A stretch of DNA of 58,032 nt, taken from assembly GCA_964472195.1 (NCBI GenBank), contig CAYYJH010000004.1, positions 1 to 58,032 of the forward strand. Direction: 5' to 3'. This DNA comes from BS750m-G4 sp964472195. Lineage in GTDB: Bacteria; Bacteroidota; Ignavibacteria; Tepidaquicellales; Tepidaquicellaceae. Made by a program: the position numbers and the translations under genes. The notes under the pieces are model-generated. The model saw nothing but the letters and a program-made list of their open reading frames with translations. It was not told the origin of the DNA and ran no database searches. Numbering within the stretch: position 1 is the stretch's first letter; each line of letters opens with the position of its first letter. Shown here piece after piece: positions 24,050 to 32,102 of the stretch.

Positions 24050-25354
24050 ATGACACAATTAAAAGAAGTCCTAAGAGCAAAAATAGAAGCTCACAGACCC
24101 AGAACAACGAAACTCTTAAAAGAGTCTGCCAGTGTTAAAGTTGGAGATGTTACCATCGGACAAGCAATCGGTGGAATGCGAGGTGTTAAATCCCTTGTAA
24201 CAGATATATCATATCTTGATCCGGAAGAGGGTATAAGATTTAGGGGTTATACCATACCCGAAACATTAGAAAAACTTCCTGTTCCAAAAGGACAGGAAAT
24301 GCCGTTAGTTGAAGGTTTCATCTATCTTCTATTAACAGGTGATATTCCAACGGAAGATCAAGTTACCGAGGTAGCTGAAGAATTCAAAGCCAGGAAGAAA
24401 ATTCCACAATATGTTTTTGACGTATTAGATGCTCTTCCTACGGATAGCCATCCAATGGTAATGTTCTCTGCTGCAATAGTATCCATGCAAAAGGAATCAA
24501 AATTTGCGAAAATGTATAACGAAGGCTTGGGTAAGATGGAATATTGGGACCCGACCTATGAGGATTCACTCGATTTATTAGCGCGGCTTCCAGAGATAGC
24601 TGCCTATATTTACCGTAAAAAATATAAAAATGGTGATATCATCCCGTCAGATCCAAACCTGGATATGGGCGGAAACTTCGCTCACATGATGGGCATAGAT
24701 AAACCATACGATGATGTTGCAAGATTATATTTCCTTCTTCACAGTGATCATGAGAGCGGTAACGTAAGTGCTCATACTGGTCATCTTGTTGCAAGTGCAC
24801 TTTCAGATATTTATTATGCAATATCTGCAATGATCAACGGTTTAGCAGGTCCTTTGCACGGATTGGCAAACGAACAAGTGCTGCGTTGGATTCAAGGCGT
24901 TATGGATAAAATGGGTGGTAAAACACCTGATGAAGAGGAAATGAAAAAATTTGTATGGGATACTTTGAATTCAGGTCAGGTAATTCCCGGTTACGGTCAT
25001 GCGGTTCTTCGTAAAACGGACCCAAGGTATACTGCTCAAATGGAATTTTGTTTAAAACATCTACCCGATGACCCGATATTTAAATATGTTAACACACTTT
25101 ACAAAGTAGTTCCGCCAATTTTAGTAGAACAGGGGAAAGCTAAGAATCCATGGCCTAACGTTGATGCTCAATCGGGTGTTATTCAATGGTATTATGGTCT
25201 AACAGAATATGAATTCTATACAGTATTATTCGGAATTGGACGAGCCATTGGGGTAACTGCTAATATTATCTGGGATAGAGCTTTAGGTTATCCGATTGAA
25301 AGACCTAAATCGCTGACAACCGCCATGCTTGAAGATATAGTCAAGAAAAACTAA
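24050..25354 (+). CDS. gltA: Citrate synthase (eukaryote-like type)
   Basis: 434 residues, condenses acetyl-CoA and oxaloacetate. The catalytic set is visible: His in GPLHGLANEQVL, His in GYGHAVLRKTDPR, and Asp in NVDAQSGV. The overall sequence (GGMRGVKSL, GIRFRGYTIPE, EYWDPTYEDSLDLLARLPEIAAYIYR, ERPKSLTT) follows the mitochondrial/plant-animal citrate synthase pattern, not E. coli GltA, which is allosteric and NADH-inhibited. Start at ATG 24050 rather than TTG 24011 because MTQLKEVLRAKIEAHRP is the family N-terminus. Monocistronic with promoter box and terminator. Confidence 0.95.
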   Translation: MTQLKEVLRAKIEAHRPRTTKLLKESASVKVGDVTIGQAIGGMRGVKSLVTDISYLDPEEGIRFRGYTIPETLEKLPVPKGQEMPLVEGFIYLLLTGDIPTEDQVTEVAEEFKARKKIPQYVFDVLDALPTDSHPMVMFSAAIVSMQKESKFAKMYNEGLGKMEYWDPTYEDSLDLLARLPEIAAYIYRKKYKNGDIIPSDPNLDMGGNFAHMMGIDKPYDDVARLYFLLHSDHESGNVSAHTGHLVASALSDIYYAISAMINGLAGPLHGLANEQVLRWIQGVMDKMGGKTPDEEEMKKFVWDTLNSGQVIPGYGHAVLRKTDPRYTAQMEFCLKHLPDDPIFKYVNTLYKVVPPILVEQGKAKNPWPNVDAQSGVIQWYYGLTEYEFYTVLFGIGRAIGVTANIIWDRALGYPIERPKSLTTAMLEDIVKKN

Positions 25355-25387
25355 TACTTAAATGGTTTGATACTATGAATTTTATTT

Positions 25388-25413
25388 AAGGGGGAGTCAT
25401 CTCCCCCTTTTTT
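25388..25413 (+). terminator. Intrinsic terminator after citrate synthase
   Basis: 9-bp stem AAGGGGGAG / CTCCCCCTT with a TCAT loop and TTTT tail, 34 bp past the stop. A very strong rho-independent terminator. Confidence 0.92.
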
Positions 25414-25462
25414 ATTTAGACAAATATCTCATTAAACCAAAAAACAGAAAGGCTGGGACAAA

Positions 25463-26230
25463 TCAGAATTGTAACTTCCAGTTTTTCATTTCATCATAAG
25501 CTTTATAATCTGTAAGGTCATAGTGAATGGGAGTAACGGAAATGTAATTTTCGTCTATCGCTTTTTGGTCGAATTCAATAGTTTTGTCTAATTTTTTCAT
25601 ACCGCCGGTAAGCCAGAAGTATCGGCGTTTTGCCGGATCAAGTCTCGATTCATAATTATCAGCCCAATAAGACTTACCCTGCATTGTAACCACCGCTCCT
25701 TTTATCTTCTCGCTTCTAACTGCCGGTACATTTACGTTAAGCAAAGTTCCTTTCGGTAATCCTTTTTTCAAAACAATCTTTGCAATCTTCGACGCAAATT
25801 TAGCTGCTACTGAAAAATCACTGTATGTGTAACTGGTTAATGATATTGCAATTGAGGGAATCCCAAGAATCGTGCCTTCGGTAGCCGCCGATACTGTTCC
25901 AGAATAAATAATATTAATCGCGGTATTAGAACCCTGGTTAATTCCGGAAATAAGCAGGTCAATTTTCTTATCTTTCAAGAGTGTCCTCACAGCAAGTTTA
26001 ACCGAATCCGCAGGGGTGCCGTCTACAGCATAACCATAAAAATTTCTGTCTATTAGATTTTTTGTTACCCGAATAGGATCCGACATGGTTATTGCATGTC
26101 CAACTGCACTTTGCTGTGTGTTAGGAGCAACAACAAATACATCTGCAAACTTTCTTATTTCTTTCGTTAACACTTTTAATCCTTCAGCTTCAATTCCATC
26201 GTCGTTCGATATTAATACAGTAGGTTTCAT
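25463..26230 (-). CDS. surE: 5'/3'-nucleotidase SurE
   Basis: 255 residues. The N-terminal ISNDDGIEAEGLKVL gives the Asp-Asp metal site, and SGINQGSN with SGTVSAATEG are the other active-site loops. VAPNTQQSAVGHAIT is also conserved. SurE dephosphorylates nucleoside 5'- and 3'-monophosphates and short polyphosphate in stationary phase. The C-terminal half has the swapped arms (YWADNYESRLDPAKRRYFWLTGG). Downstream of obg, 65 bp, same strand. Confidence 0.96.
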   Translation of the reverse strand: MKPTVLISNDDGIEAEGLKVLTKEIRKFADVFVVAPNTQQSAVGHAITMSDPIRVTKNLIDRNFYGYAVDGTPADSVKLAVRTLLKDKKIDLLISGINQGSNTAINIIYSGTVSAATEGTILGIPSIAISLTSYTYSDFSVAAKFASKIAKIVLKKGLPKGTLLNVNVPAVRSEKIKGAVVTMQGKSYWADNYESRLDPAKRRYFWLTGGMKKLDKTIEFDQKAIDENYISVTPIHYDLTDYKAYDEMKNWKLQF

Positions 26231-26295
26231 TCAAAGTAATTTATCTGATTATATAAAAATCTATATGTGTAATTCTACTTTAAAATTATTCATAT

Positions 26296-27309
26296 CTACA
26301 TCTCATCCTTATTCTTAACTGAAACTAAAATCTCCCAAATCAAATCTAACAAATTTTGTAAGTTCTCTCCTGTAATGGAGGATATCATGATTTTATCAAC
26401 ATCAGTTTTTACGGTGTTCAATTTTTTTCTGATTTCAGAACCAACCGCATCAATTTTTGTAAAACAAATAATTCTCGGTTTATCCTGTAAATTTGCTTCG
26501 TAATTTTCAATCTCACTTAATAATATTTTGTATTCTTCTAAGACATCATCTGAAGATTCGGAAATTTTTGTCGAATCTATCAAAAACACTAACAACCTCG
26601 TTCTTTCTATGTGTCGAAGAAACTTTAAACCCAATCCTTTACCGGAGGAAGCACCTTTGATTATTCCAGGTATATCAGCTACGACAAAAGAATTGAAATC
26701 TTTATATTTAACAATCCCAAGATTTGGAACGAGTGTTGTAAATGGATAATCTGCAATTTTTGGTTTCGCCGCAGATATCTTAGATATAAGTGTAGACTTC
26801 CCAGCATTAGGAAATCCAACCAACCCCGCATCGGCAATCAGCTTAAGTTCAATAACAACTTCCATCTCTTCACCCGCTTTACCTTTCTCCGCATATCTTG
26901 GTGCCTGGTTCGTGGATGTTTTAAAATGTGTGTTTCCCTTTCCTCCTTTTCCACCTTTTAGAATTATGATTTCATCTCCATCTGTAAGTAACTCACCTAA
27001 GATTTTATCTGATGGTTTTTCTTTAATTATACTTCCAGTTGGGACTATGATGGTTTGATCTTTTCCACCCTTTCCGGTTTTATCACCTCCCTGTCCATGT
27101 GCTCCTCTTTTCGCTCTGTAATGTTTATTATATCTAAAATCAATTAATGTTGAGAGTTGAGAAGAAGCTCTGAAAATAACATCGCCGCCTTTACCGCCAT
27201 CACCTCCATTGGGACCGCCCTTAGGTATAAATTTCTCTCTTCTAAAGCTAACACATCCATTCCCACCGTCTCCCGATTTAATATATATTTTCGCATAATC
27301 TAAGAACAT
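26296..27309 (-). CDS. obg: GTPase Obg (CgtA)
   Basis: 337 residues. The glycine-rich Obg fold (residues 1-158: GDGGNGCVSFRREKFIPKGG, GGKGGDV, GGKGGKGN) precedes the G domain with G1 GFPNAGKST, G2 FTTLVPNLG, G3 DIPGII and G4 FTKIDA. There is no long C-terminal OCT extension, only a short tail. Obg binds the 50S subunit and links GTP/ppGpp level to ribosome assembly and growth. It follows an unknown gene by 29 bp. Confidence 0.97.
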   Translation of the reverse strand: MFLDYAKIYIKSGDGGNGCVSFRREKFIPKGGPNGGDGGKGGDVIFRASSQLSTLIDFRYNKHYRAKRGAHGQGGDKTGKGGKDQTIIVPTGSIIKEKPSDKILGELLTDGDEIIILKGGKGGKGNTHFKTSTNQAPRYAEKGKAGEEMEVVIELKLIADAGLVGFPNAGKSTLISKISAAKPKIADYPFTTLVPNLGIVKYKDFNSFVVADIPGIIKGASSGKGLGLKFLRHIERTRLLVFLIDSTKISESSDDVLEEYKILLSEIENYEANLQDKPRIICFTKIDAVGSEIRKKLNTVKTDVDKIMISSITGENLQNLLDLIWEILVSVKNKDEM

Positions 27310-27338
27310 TACACTTTTTAATTCTTATAAATCTATCA

Positions 27339-28577
27339 TTAAACTCTTCGCTCTTTCCTGCTAAAATAATTATTTAAAACATCAACAAACAACACCACAT
27401 CCTTGTGATATAAATCAACATTGTTTTTCACAAAAAGTACTTTGAGAAACTCAGCTGCTTCTTCCCATGAATCAATCTCTTCAAGCTCGTTAAAACTTTT
27501 ATACATTGATAACTTACTTGACCTAAACACTCTTTTTGCAATATGAAAAAGCTCATCCTTTTTAAACAATCTTTTAATTCTTTCTTTCTTATGGAAAAGT
27601 ATGTCTTTCTCTGATGTGTGACTTTTCGATGGCAACGGAATTCTTTGCTTACCTGTATCAGAAAACTTATTTTTTATCTTTTGGGGTTTATCTTCTTTTG
27701 ATTTTTCTACTTTAATACTTTCCCTTTTGGCTTGGCGACGGTCTTTCGAGTATACGGATTCCTTCTCCGCTTTTTTATCTTTTATATCAACCTCTATTAT
27801 TTCTTTTTCTTTTGAGGGAAATTTGGTTTCCAAATCAATATCAATTACATCTTTCTTTTTCTCTTCCTTTGTCTCCCGGATTTCCTCCAATGGAAAATGT
27901 TCATCAAGACTCCCTGAATATTTATCGGTTAATACTTTTATTATAGTTTTTAATTCAAGTTCAATACCGTCAGATATTCTATCGATTATATGAAACTTTT
28001 CTAAAATATCATCGAATGATTTATCCTCAAGAAATAATCTTAAATACTGAAATGGAATGCTTGAAGAAAGTGTAATATCACTATTCTGTTGATACTTTAA
28101 TTTAAATATCTGAAGGAAGAAGTTTCTGATTTTAATACTCGTTACATCTGTTGTAAGCTTCTCATAAAGAACCGAATTAACTTCATCTATTAGTTCTCGA
28201 ACCTTACCGATTGTAATATACGATATGGATTTATCATTAACAAAATCTGTTATTAAATCAGTATAGTAACTATAAAACTGGAATATCTTAATTTTTCTAA
28301 GAATTTCTTCAATATTTTTCGAATCAGCGCCAACAAACAAATAATTAATAAGAGTCCATTTAGGTCTTAATGTATAATTAATATCTAATTTAATTGCTTT
28401 GGCAATGAGAGTGTTTAATGTGTCTTCATTGGTTATCTCCTTTGCCTTGACAAGAATAAATTTCTTCACAAAAGGTAATAGTGTGCTTTTTCTTATCGTT
28501 TGAAGTGATAAGTTAGCAATGTTTTTTATTTTATCTTTTTCCTGGTGGAACTTATCTTTTGCTAAACTCTCTATCAT
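27339..28577 (-). CDS. Unknown protein, two helical regions joined by a lysine/glutamate-rich linker
   Basis: 412 residues, not recognised. Residues 1-225 are helical, with hydrophobic residues spaced as in a helical-repeat fold (LLPFVKKFILVKAKE, YYTDLITDFVND, IPFQYLRLFLED). Residues 225-335 are a charged, low-complexity linker rich in Lys, Glu and Asp. Residues 335-412 form a compact helical end (FKKDELFHIAKRVF...SWEEAAEFLKVLFVKNNVDLYHKDVVLFVDVLN). No signal peptide or membrane helix. Its position 29 bp upstream of obg suggests co-transcription, but that says little about function. Confidence 0.75.
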   Translation of the reverse strand: MIESLAKDKFHQEKDKIKNIANLSLQTIRKSTLLPFVKKFILVKAKEITNEDTLNTLIAKAIKLDINYTLRPKWTLINYLFVGADSKNIEEILRKIKIFQFYSYYTDLITDFVNDKSISYITIGKVRELIDEVNSVLYEKLTTDVTSIKIRNFFLQIFKLKYQQNSDITLSSSIPFQYLRLFLEDKSFDDILEKFHIIDRISDGIELELKTIIKVLTDKYSGSLDEHFPLEEIRETKEEKKKDVIDIDLETKFPSKEKEIIEVDIKDKKAEKESVYSKDRRQAKRESIKVEKSKEDKPQKIKNKFSDTGKQRIPLPSKSHTSEKDILFHKKERIKRLFKKDELFHIAKRVFRSSKLSMYKSFNELEEIDSWEEAAEFLKVLFVKNNVDLYHKDVVLFVDVLNNYFSRKERRV

Positions 28578-28679
28578 AGATATAATCAGGGAATACGCTT
28601 CTTTATAAAAGCGGGAATGATTAATTTAATGTGGCTAAGATATATCAATTCGATTTGATATTAAATGATAAAGGAAATT

Positions 28680-28710
28680 AAAAATGGTTTCCCTGTAAAA
28701 AAGGAAACCA
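28680..28710 (-). terminator. Intrinsic terminator for the sdh operon
   Basis: 8-bp stem TGGTTTCC/GGAAACCA (28685-28692 / 28703-28710); read on the minus strand it is followed by ATTTTTAA. It lies about 110 bp after the sdhB stop within a 240-bp gene-free stretch that is otherwise AT-rich and featureless. Confidence 0.6.
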
Positions 28711-28817
28711 CATAAAATAATTTAAGGCTGATGTATGGATCAATATAGCATTAACTCATCAACAGTATTGATGATACACCATAAAGACCATTTTATATAA
28801 CAAAAAACTTTTTAACT

Positions 28818-29549
28818 TCAAATACCTTTCTTGCTAAACTTGCTGCTCATCTGACGGCTTATGATACCCCGTTTTAAGTTTGCAATATTAGCAGTTGGAT
28901 CAACGTCTTTAGGACAGGCAACCTGGCAATTAAACAATGTATGACATCGGAATACCCCGTTGTCACCGGCAACTAATGACAAACGCTCTTCATCGGCATG
29001 ATCGCGGCTATCCTGATAAAACCTGTTTACTTTTGCGAGAGCCGCAGGTCCAAGATACTCAGAATCAAGAGCATTCATCCCGCACGAGGCATAGCAGGCT
29101 GCACAAAGAATGCAATCGATAATTACATCTATATTTGCACGCTCATCTCGTGTTTGGATACGCTCTTTATCCGGCTCTCCAGCTGACCCTATCAAATATG
29201 GTTTAATAGCTTTATATTTTTCCCAGAAAATATCGAAATCCACATAAAGATCTTTAATTATTTCTAAATTTGCCAAAGGTCTGACAGTAATATTTTTCGG
29301 CATCTCGCTTAGCTGTATCTCACAAGCGAGCTGGTATCTGCCGTTAACGTGCATAGCACAAGAACCACAAACACCTTCACGGCATGATGACCGGTAAGCT
29401 AAACTGCCGTCAATATTTTCACGAATATAATTCAATCCATCCAGAACGGTTTGTCCAGGCTCCCAGGGAACATCGTATGTTTCAAACTTATGCTTCTTAT
29501 CCTTATCTGGGTTAAAACGAAAAACTTTAAATTTTTTTATTTCTGACAT
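28818..29549 (-). CDS. sdhB: Succinate dehydrogenase/fumarate reductase iron-sulfur subunit
   Basis: 243 residues carrying three Fe-S centres. The [2Fe-2S] ligands are in CREGVCGSCAMHVNG plus the later LAC; the [4Fe-4S] ligands are in CILCAACYASC; and the [3Fe-4S] ligands are in CHTLFNC...CPKDVDP. It passes electrons from the SdhA flavin toward the quinone site in the membrane subunits. An AAGGAGA Shine-Dalgarno precedes the ATG. Last gene of the four-gene operon, 12 bp after sdhA. Confidence 0.96.
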   Translation of the reverse strand: MSEIKKFKVFRFNPDKDKKHKFETYDVPWEPGQTVLDGLNYIRENIDGSLAYRSSCREGVCGSCAMHVNGRYQLACEIQLSEMPKNITVRPLANLEIIKDLYVDFDIFWEKYKAIKPYLIGSAGEPDKERIQTRDERANIDVIIDCILCAACYASCGMNALDSEYLGPAALAKVNRFYQDSRDHADEERLSLVAGDNGVFRCHTLFNCQVACPKDVDPTANIANLKRGIISRQMSSKFSKKGI

Positions 29550-29561
29550 TTATGATTCTCC

Positions 29562-31289
29562 TTAATATTTACGTTCTTTAGGTTCATAAAGTGATATGTC
29601 GACTTCTTTATAAGATAAATCAGCATCTTTACCGTTCCATTTGGCTACAGTATGTTTCAACCAATTCTTGTCGTCACGACTTGGGAAATCAGTTCGCGAT
29701 TGAGAGCCGCGGCTTTCTTCACGTGCCAGTGCACCTTTCAAGATTATCTCCGACATATCTAGACTGCCTTTAAGTTGTATTGCATCCAAAAGATCAAAAT
29801 TTGCTTTTATACCGGAACTGTTGAGTTTAATGTTATTATATCTCTCTTTAAGTTCCATTATTGTATCTAAACCCTCTTTTAATGATTTAGCTTCCTTAAA
29901 AATATCTGCTTTTATATTCATCGTTTCACCCATTTCTTTTTTAATCTTTGAATGATTCTCTGTCCCTTTCTTATTTAGCAGATCATTTATCTTTGATTTT
30001 TCTTCCTTTAATGCTTCTTCGTAGACGCTTGCATTCCCTGCGGGGGAACCTCCGTCTTTTACATATTTAGAAGCTGCTTCCCCGGATATTTTTCCAAAGA
30101 CAATAGTTTCTAACAAAGAGTTTCCACCGAGCCGGTTAGCTCCATGAACACTAACGCAAGAACACTCACCCGCAGCATAAAATCCTCTAACTTCGGATGA
30201 AGCAGAACTATCTACATCAATACCGCCCATTGTATAATGTTGTCCTGGAACAATTGGTATAAAGTCATCAATAGGATCGACACCAGCGAAGTGAATAGCA
30301 TGCATACGAATACCGGGCAATTTTTCGAGTATTTTTTTCCTACCCAAATGTCTCAAATCAAGTCCGATGTATTTTCCTTCGATACCTCTACCTTCCAAAA
30401 TTTCACGTTTAATATTTCTTGCAACAATATCCCGCGGTGCAACTTCCATTGCTTTTGATGAATCAGAATAGTTTGCCAGGAATCTCTCTCCTTTGCTGTT
30501 AACTAAAAAACCACCTTCTCCTCTTGCACCTTCGGTTATAAGAACATTGTTCGTGTATAACTCTGTCGGGTGAAACTGTATGAACTCCAGATCTTTAATT
30601 CCAATACCTGCATAATACGGAACTGCCATACCCCAACCCGTATTTGAAAAAGCATTGGATGTTTTCCCATAAACTCTCCCAGAGCCTCCTGTAGCCCAGA
30701 TAACAGCTTCAGATTTAAAAACCTCTATCTCACCTGTCGTAAGATTGAGTGCAACAACACCTCTTGCTGCGCCGTTTTCAACAATCAAACGTGTAACAAA
30801 CCATTCATCATACATTACCATCTCTCCTCGTTCGTTTTCCTGTTCAAATCTTACTGCCTGCTCATAAAGAGTATGGAGCATAAGGTGACCTGTTTTATCT
30901 GAAGAATATGCTGTTCTCGGGAAACCCGCTCCTCCAAAAGGTCTCTGCGCAATTTTTCCTTCCAGTGTCCTGCTGAAAGGACATCCCCATGTTTCCAGTT
31001 CATAAATCCTTTCTGGTGCATCGGAAGTCATTTTCAAAGCGGCTTTCTGGTCAGCAAGATAATCACTTCCCTTAATTGTATCGAATGCATGTAATTCCGG
31101 ACTATCATGAACACCTCTATGATGATTATTCAAGGCAGCATTGACACCGCCCTGTGCTGCAACACTGTGCGAACGTATCGGGTGAATTTTAGAGATTAAA
31201 CCAGCCGACATATTACTTTTATTGATCTCAATTGCCGCTCTCAAACCGGCAAGCCCTCCACCCACTATTATTACATGATGGTATTTCAT
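29562..31289 (-). CDS. sdhA: Succinate dehydrogenase/fumarate reductase flavoprotein subunit
   Basis: 575 residues. The N-terminal FAD motif is HHVIIVGGGLAGLRAAIEI; the His that covalently binds FAD is in IRSHSVAAQGGVNAAL; catalytic regions include QFHPTELY, TEGARGEGGFLVN and the Arg-rich ASRDIVAR-like APRDIVARNI; GGNSLLETIVFG is also present. It oxidises succinate to fumarate or the reverse. Start ATG 31289 is preceded by a GGAGGA Shine-Dalgarno (31297-31302), ruling out a TTG start 15 bp upstream that would overlap sdhC. Confidence 0.97.
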   Translation of the reverse strand: MKYHHVIIVGGGLAGLRAAIEINKSNMSAGLISKIHPIRSHSVAAQGGVNAALNNHHRGVHDSPELHAFDTIKGSDYLADQKAALKMTSDAPERIYELETWGCPFSRTLEGKIAQRPFGGAGFPRTAYSSDKTGHLMLHTLYEQAVRFEQENERGEMVMYDEWFVTRLIVENGAARGVVALNLTTGEIEVFKSEAVIWATGGSGRVYGKTSNAFSNTGWGMAVPYYAGIGIKDLEFIQFHPTELYTNNVLITEGARGEGGFLVNSKGERFLANYSDSSKAMEVAPRDIVARNIKREILEGRGIEGKYIGLDLRHLGRKKILEKLPGIRMHAIHFAGVDPIDDFIPIVPGQHYTMGGIDVDSSASSEVRGFYAAGECSCVSVHGANRLGGNSLLETIVFGKISGEAASKYVKDGGSPAGNASVYEEALKEEKSKINDLLNKKGTENHSKIKKEMGETMNIKADIFKEAKSLKEGLDTIMELKERYNNIKLNSSGIKANFDLLDAIQLKGSLDMSEIILKGALAREESRGSQSRTDFPSRDDKNWLKHTVAKWNGKDADLSYKEVDISLYEPKERKY

Positions 31290-31290
31290 A

Positions 31291-31680
31291 TTATGCTCCT
31301 CCAAACAAAGATTTTAATTCCGGAAAAAATACAAACAAACTTGCAATAGCAATTATTCCTGAAATCACAAACACCCATACGAATAATCTCTTCCCCTCGT
31401 GCGAAAATCTTAAAAAATCTGTAAACGTAATTCTCAAACCATTAAACAAATGCCATACAACTGCAAGCAATAAAAGGTACTCTATCACGTGACCAAAAGG
31501 ATTGTCATAACCTTTCATCATCACATCAAAAGAATCCCTTCCTCCCAGCACACTGCTTATGCTATAGATGTGCAGGAAAATATACAATACTAATGCCAAT
31601 CCAGTGATGCGGTGAAGTACAAAGGCAATAGCGCCCCAGTGAAAATTTAATTTTAAGTTTTGTAAAGTTTTTGATTTCAT
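31291..31680 (-). CDS. sdhC: Succinate dehydrogenase cytochrome b subunit
   Basis: 129 residues, three membrane helices. HRITGLALVLYIFLHIYSI gives the SdhC HRxTG motif and the probable haem-ligand His; VWHLFNGLRITFTDF is the second conserved block. The ATG at 31680 has a GGAGGT Shine-Dalgarno (31686-31691) and overlaps the preceding subunit gene as ATGA. Together with sdhD it anchors the SdhAB dimer and forms the quinone site. Confidence 0.92.
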   Translation of the reverse strand: MKSKTLQNLKLNFHWGAIAFVLHRITGLALVLYIFLHIYSISSVLGGRDSFDVMMKGYDNPFGHVIEYLLLLAVVWHLFNGLRITFTDFLRFSHEGKRLFVWVFVISGIIAIASLFVFFPELKSLFGGA

Positions 31681-32045
31681 CTTGTACCTCCGTTTAAAGA
31701 AAACGGTATTAACACATAAATACCTATTATTATTAATGCAAATCCAATTATGAAAAACACCCATCCAATTATTTTTCTTAGCGTACTTGATGGATTGTAG
31801 TCAACGATAACATTCCAAAGTCCGTTAAGCGCATGATACACTGCTGCGGTTAGCAGTAACAAATCAAATACGATCCACCCCGGTGTAAGTAACCTCTCCT
31901 GAACTTTCAAAAAGGTTACCGGTCTTTCAATAACAAAGTGTAAAACCCAAAAATGTACTAAAAGACCTAATGCAAGGAATATCGCAGATATTCTTTGCAA
32001 AAACCAGCCGAGAGTGGGAGCAACGTTTCTTGTTAAGTAGCCCAT
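31677..32045 (-). CDS. sdhD: Succinate dehydrogenase membrane anchor subunit
   Basis: 122 residues with three membrane helices. FLQRISAIFLALGLLVHFWVLHF and VYHALNGLWNVIVDY match the SdhD-type pattern (arginine before helix 1; HAxxGxWxVxxDY). First gene of the operon sdhD-sdhC-sdhA-sdhB; this subunit order puts D before C. The assignment of C versus D is by motif and could be reversed in naming. Confidence 0.85.
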   Translation of the reverse strand: MGYLTRNVAPTLGWFLQRISAIFLALGLLVHFWVLHFVIERPVTFLKVQERLLTPGWIVFDLLLLTAAVYHALNGLWNVIVDYNPSSTLRKIIGWVFFIIGFALIIIGIYVLIPFSLNGGTR

Positions 32046-32102
32046 TCGGCTTCTCCTATATTTATTGTAAGTTTAAGTAATGAATTATTTAGAAAGTAGT
32101 TA

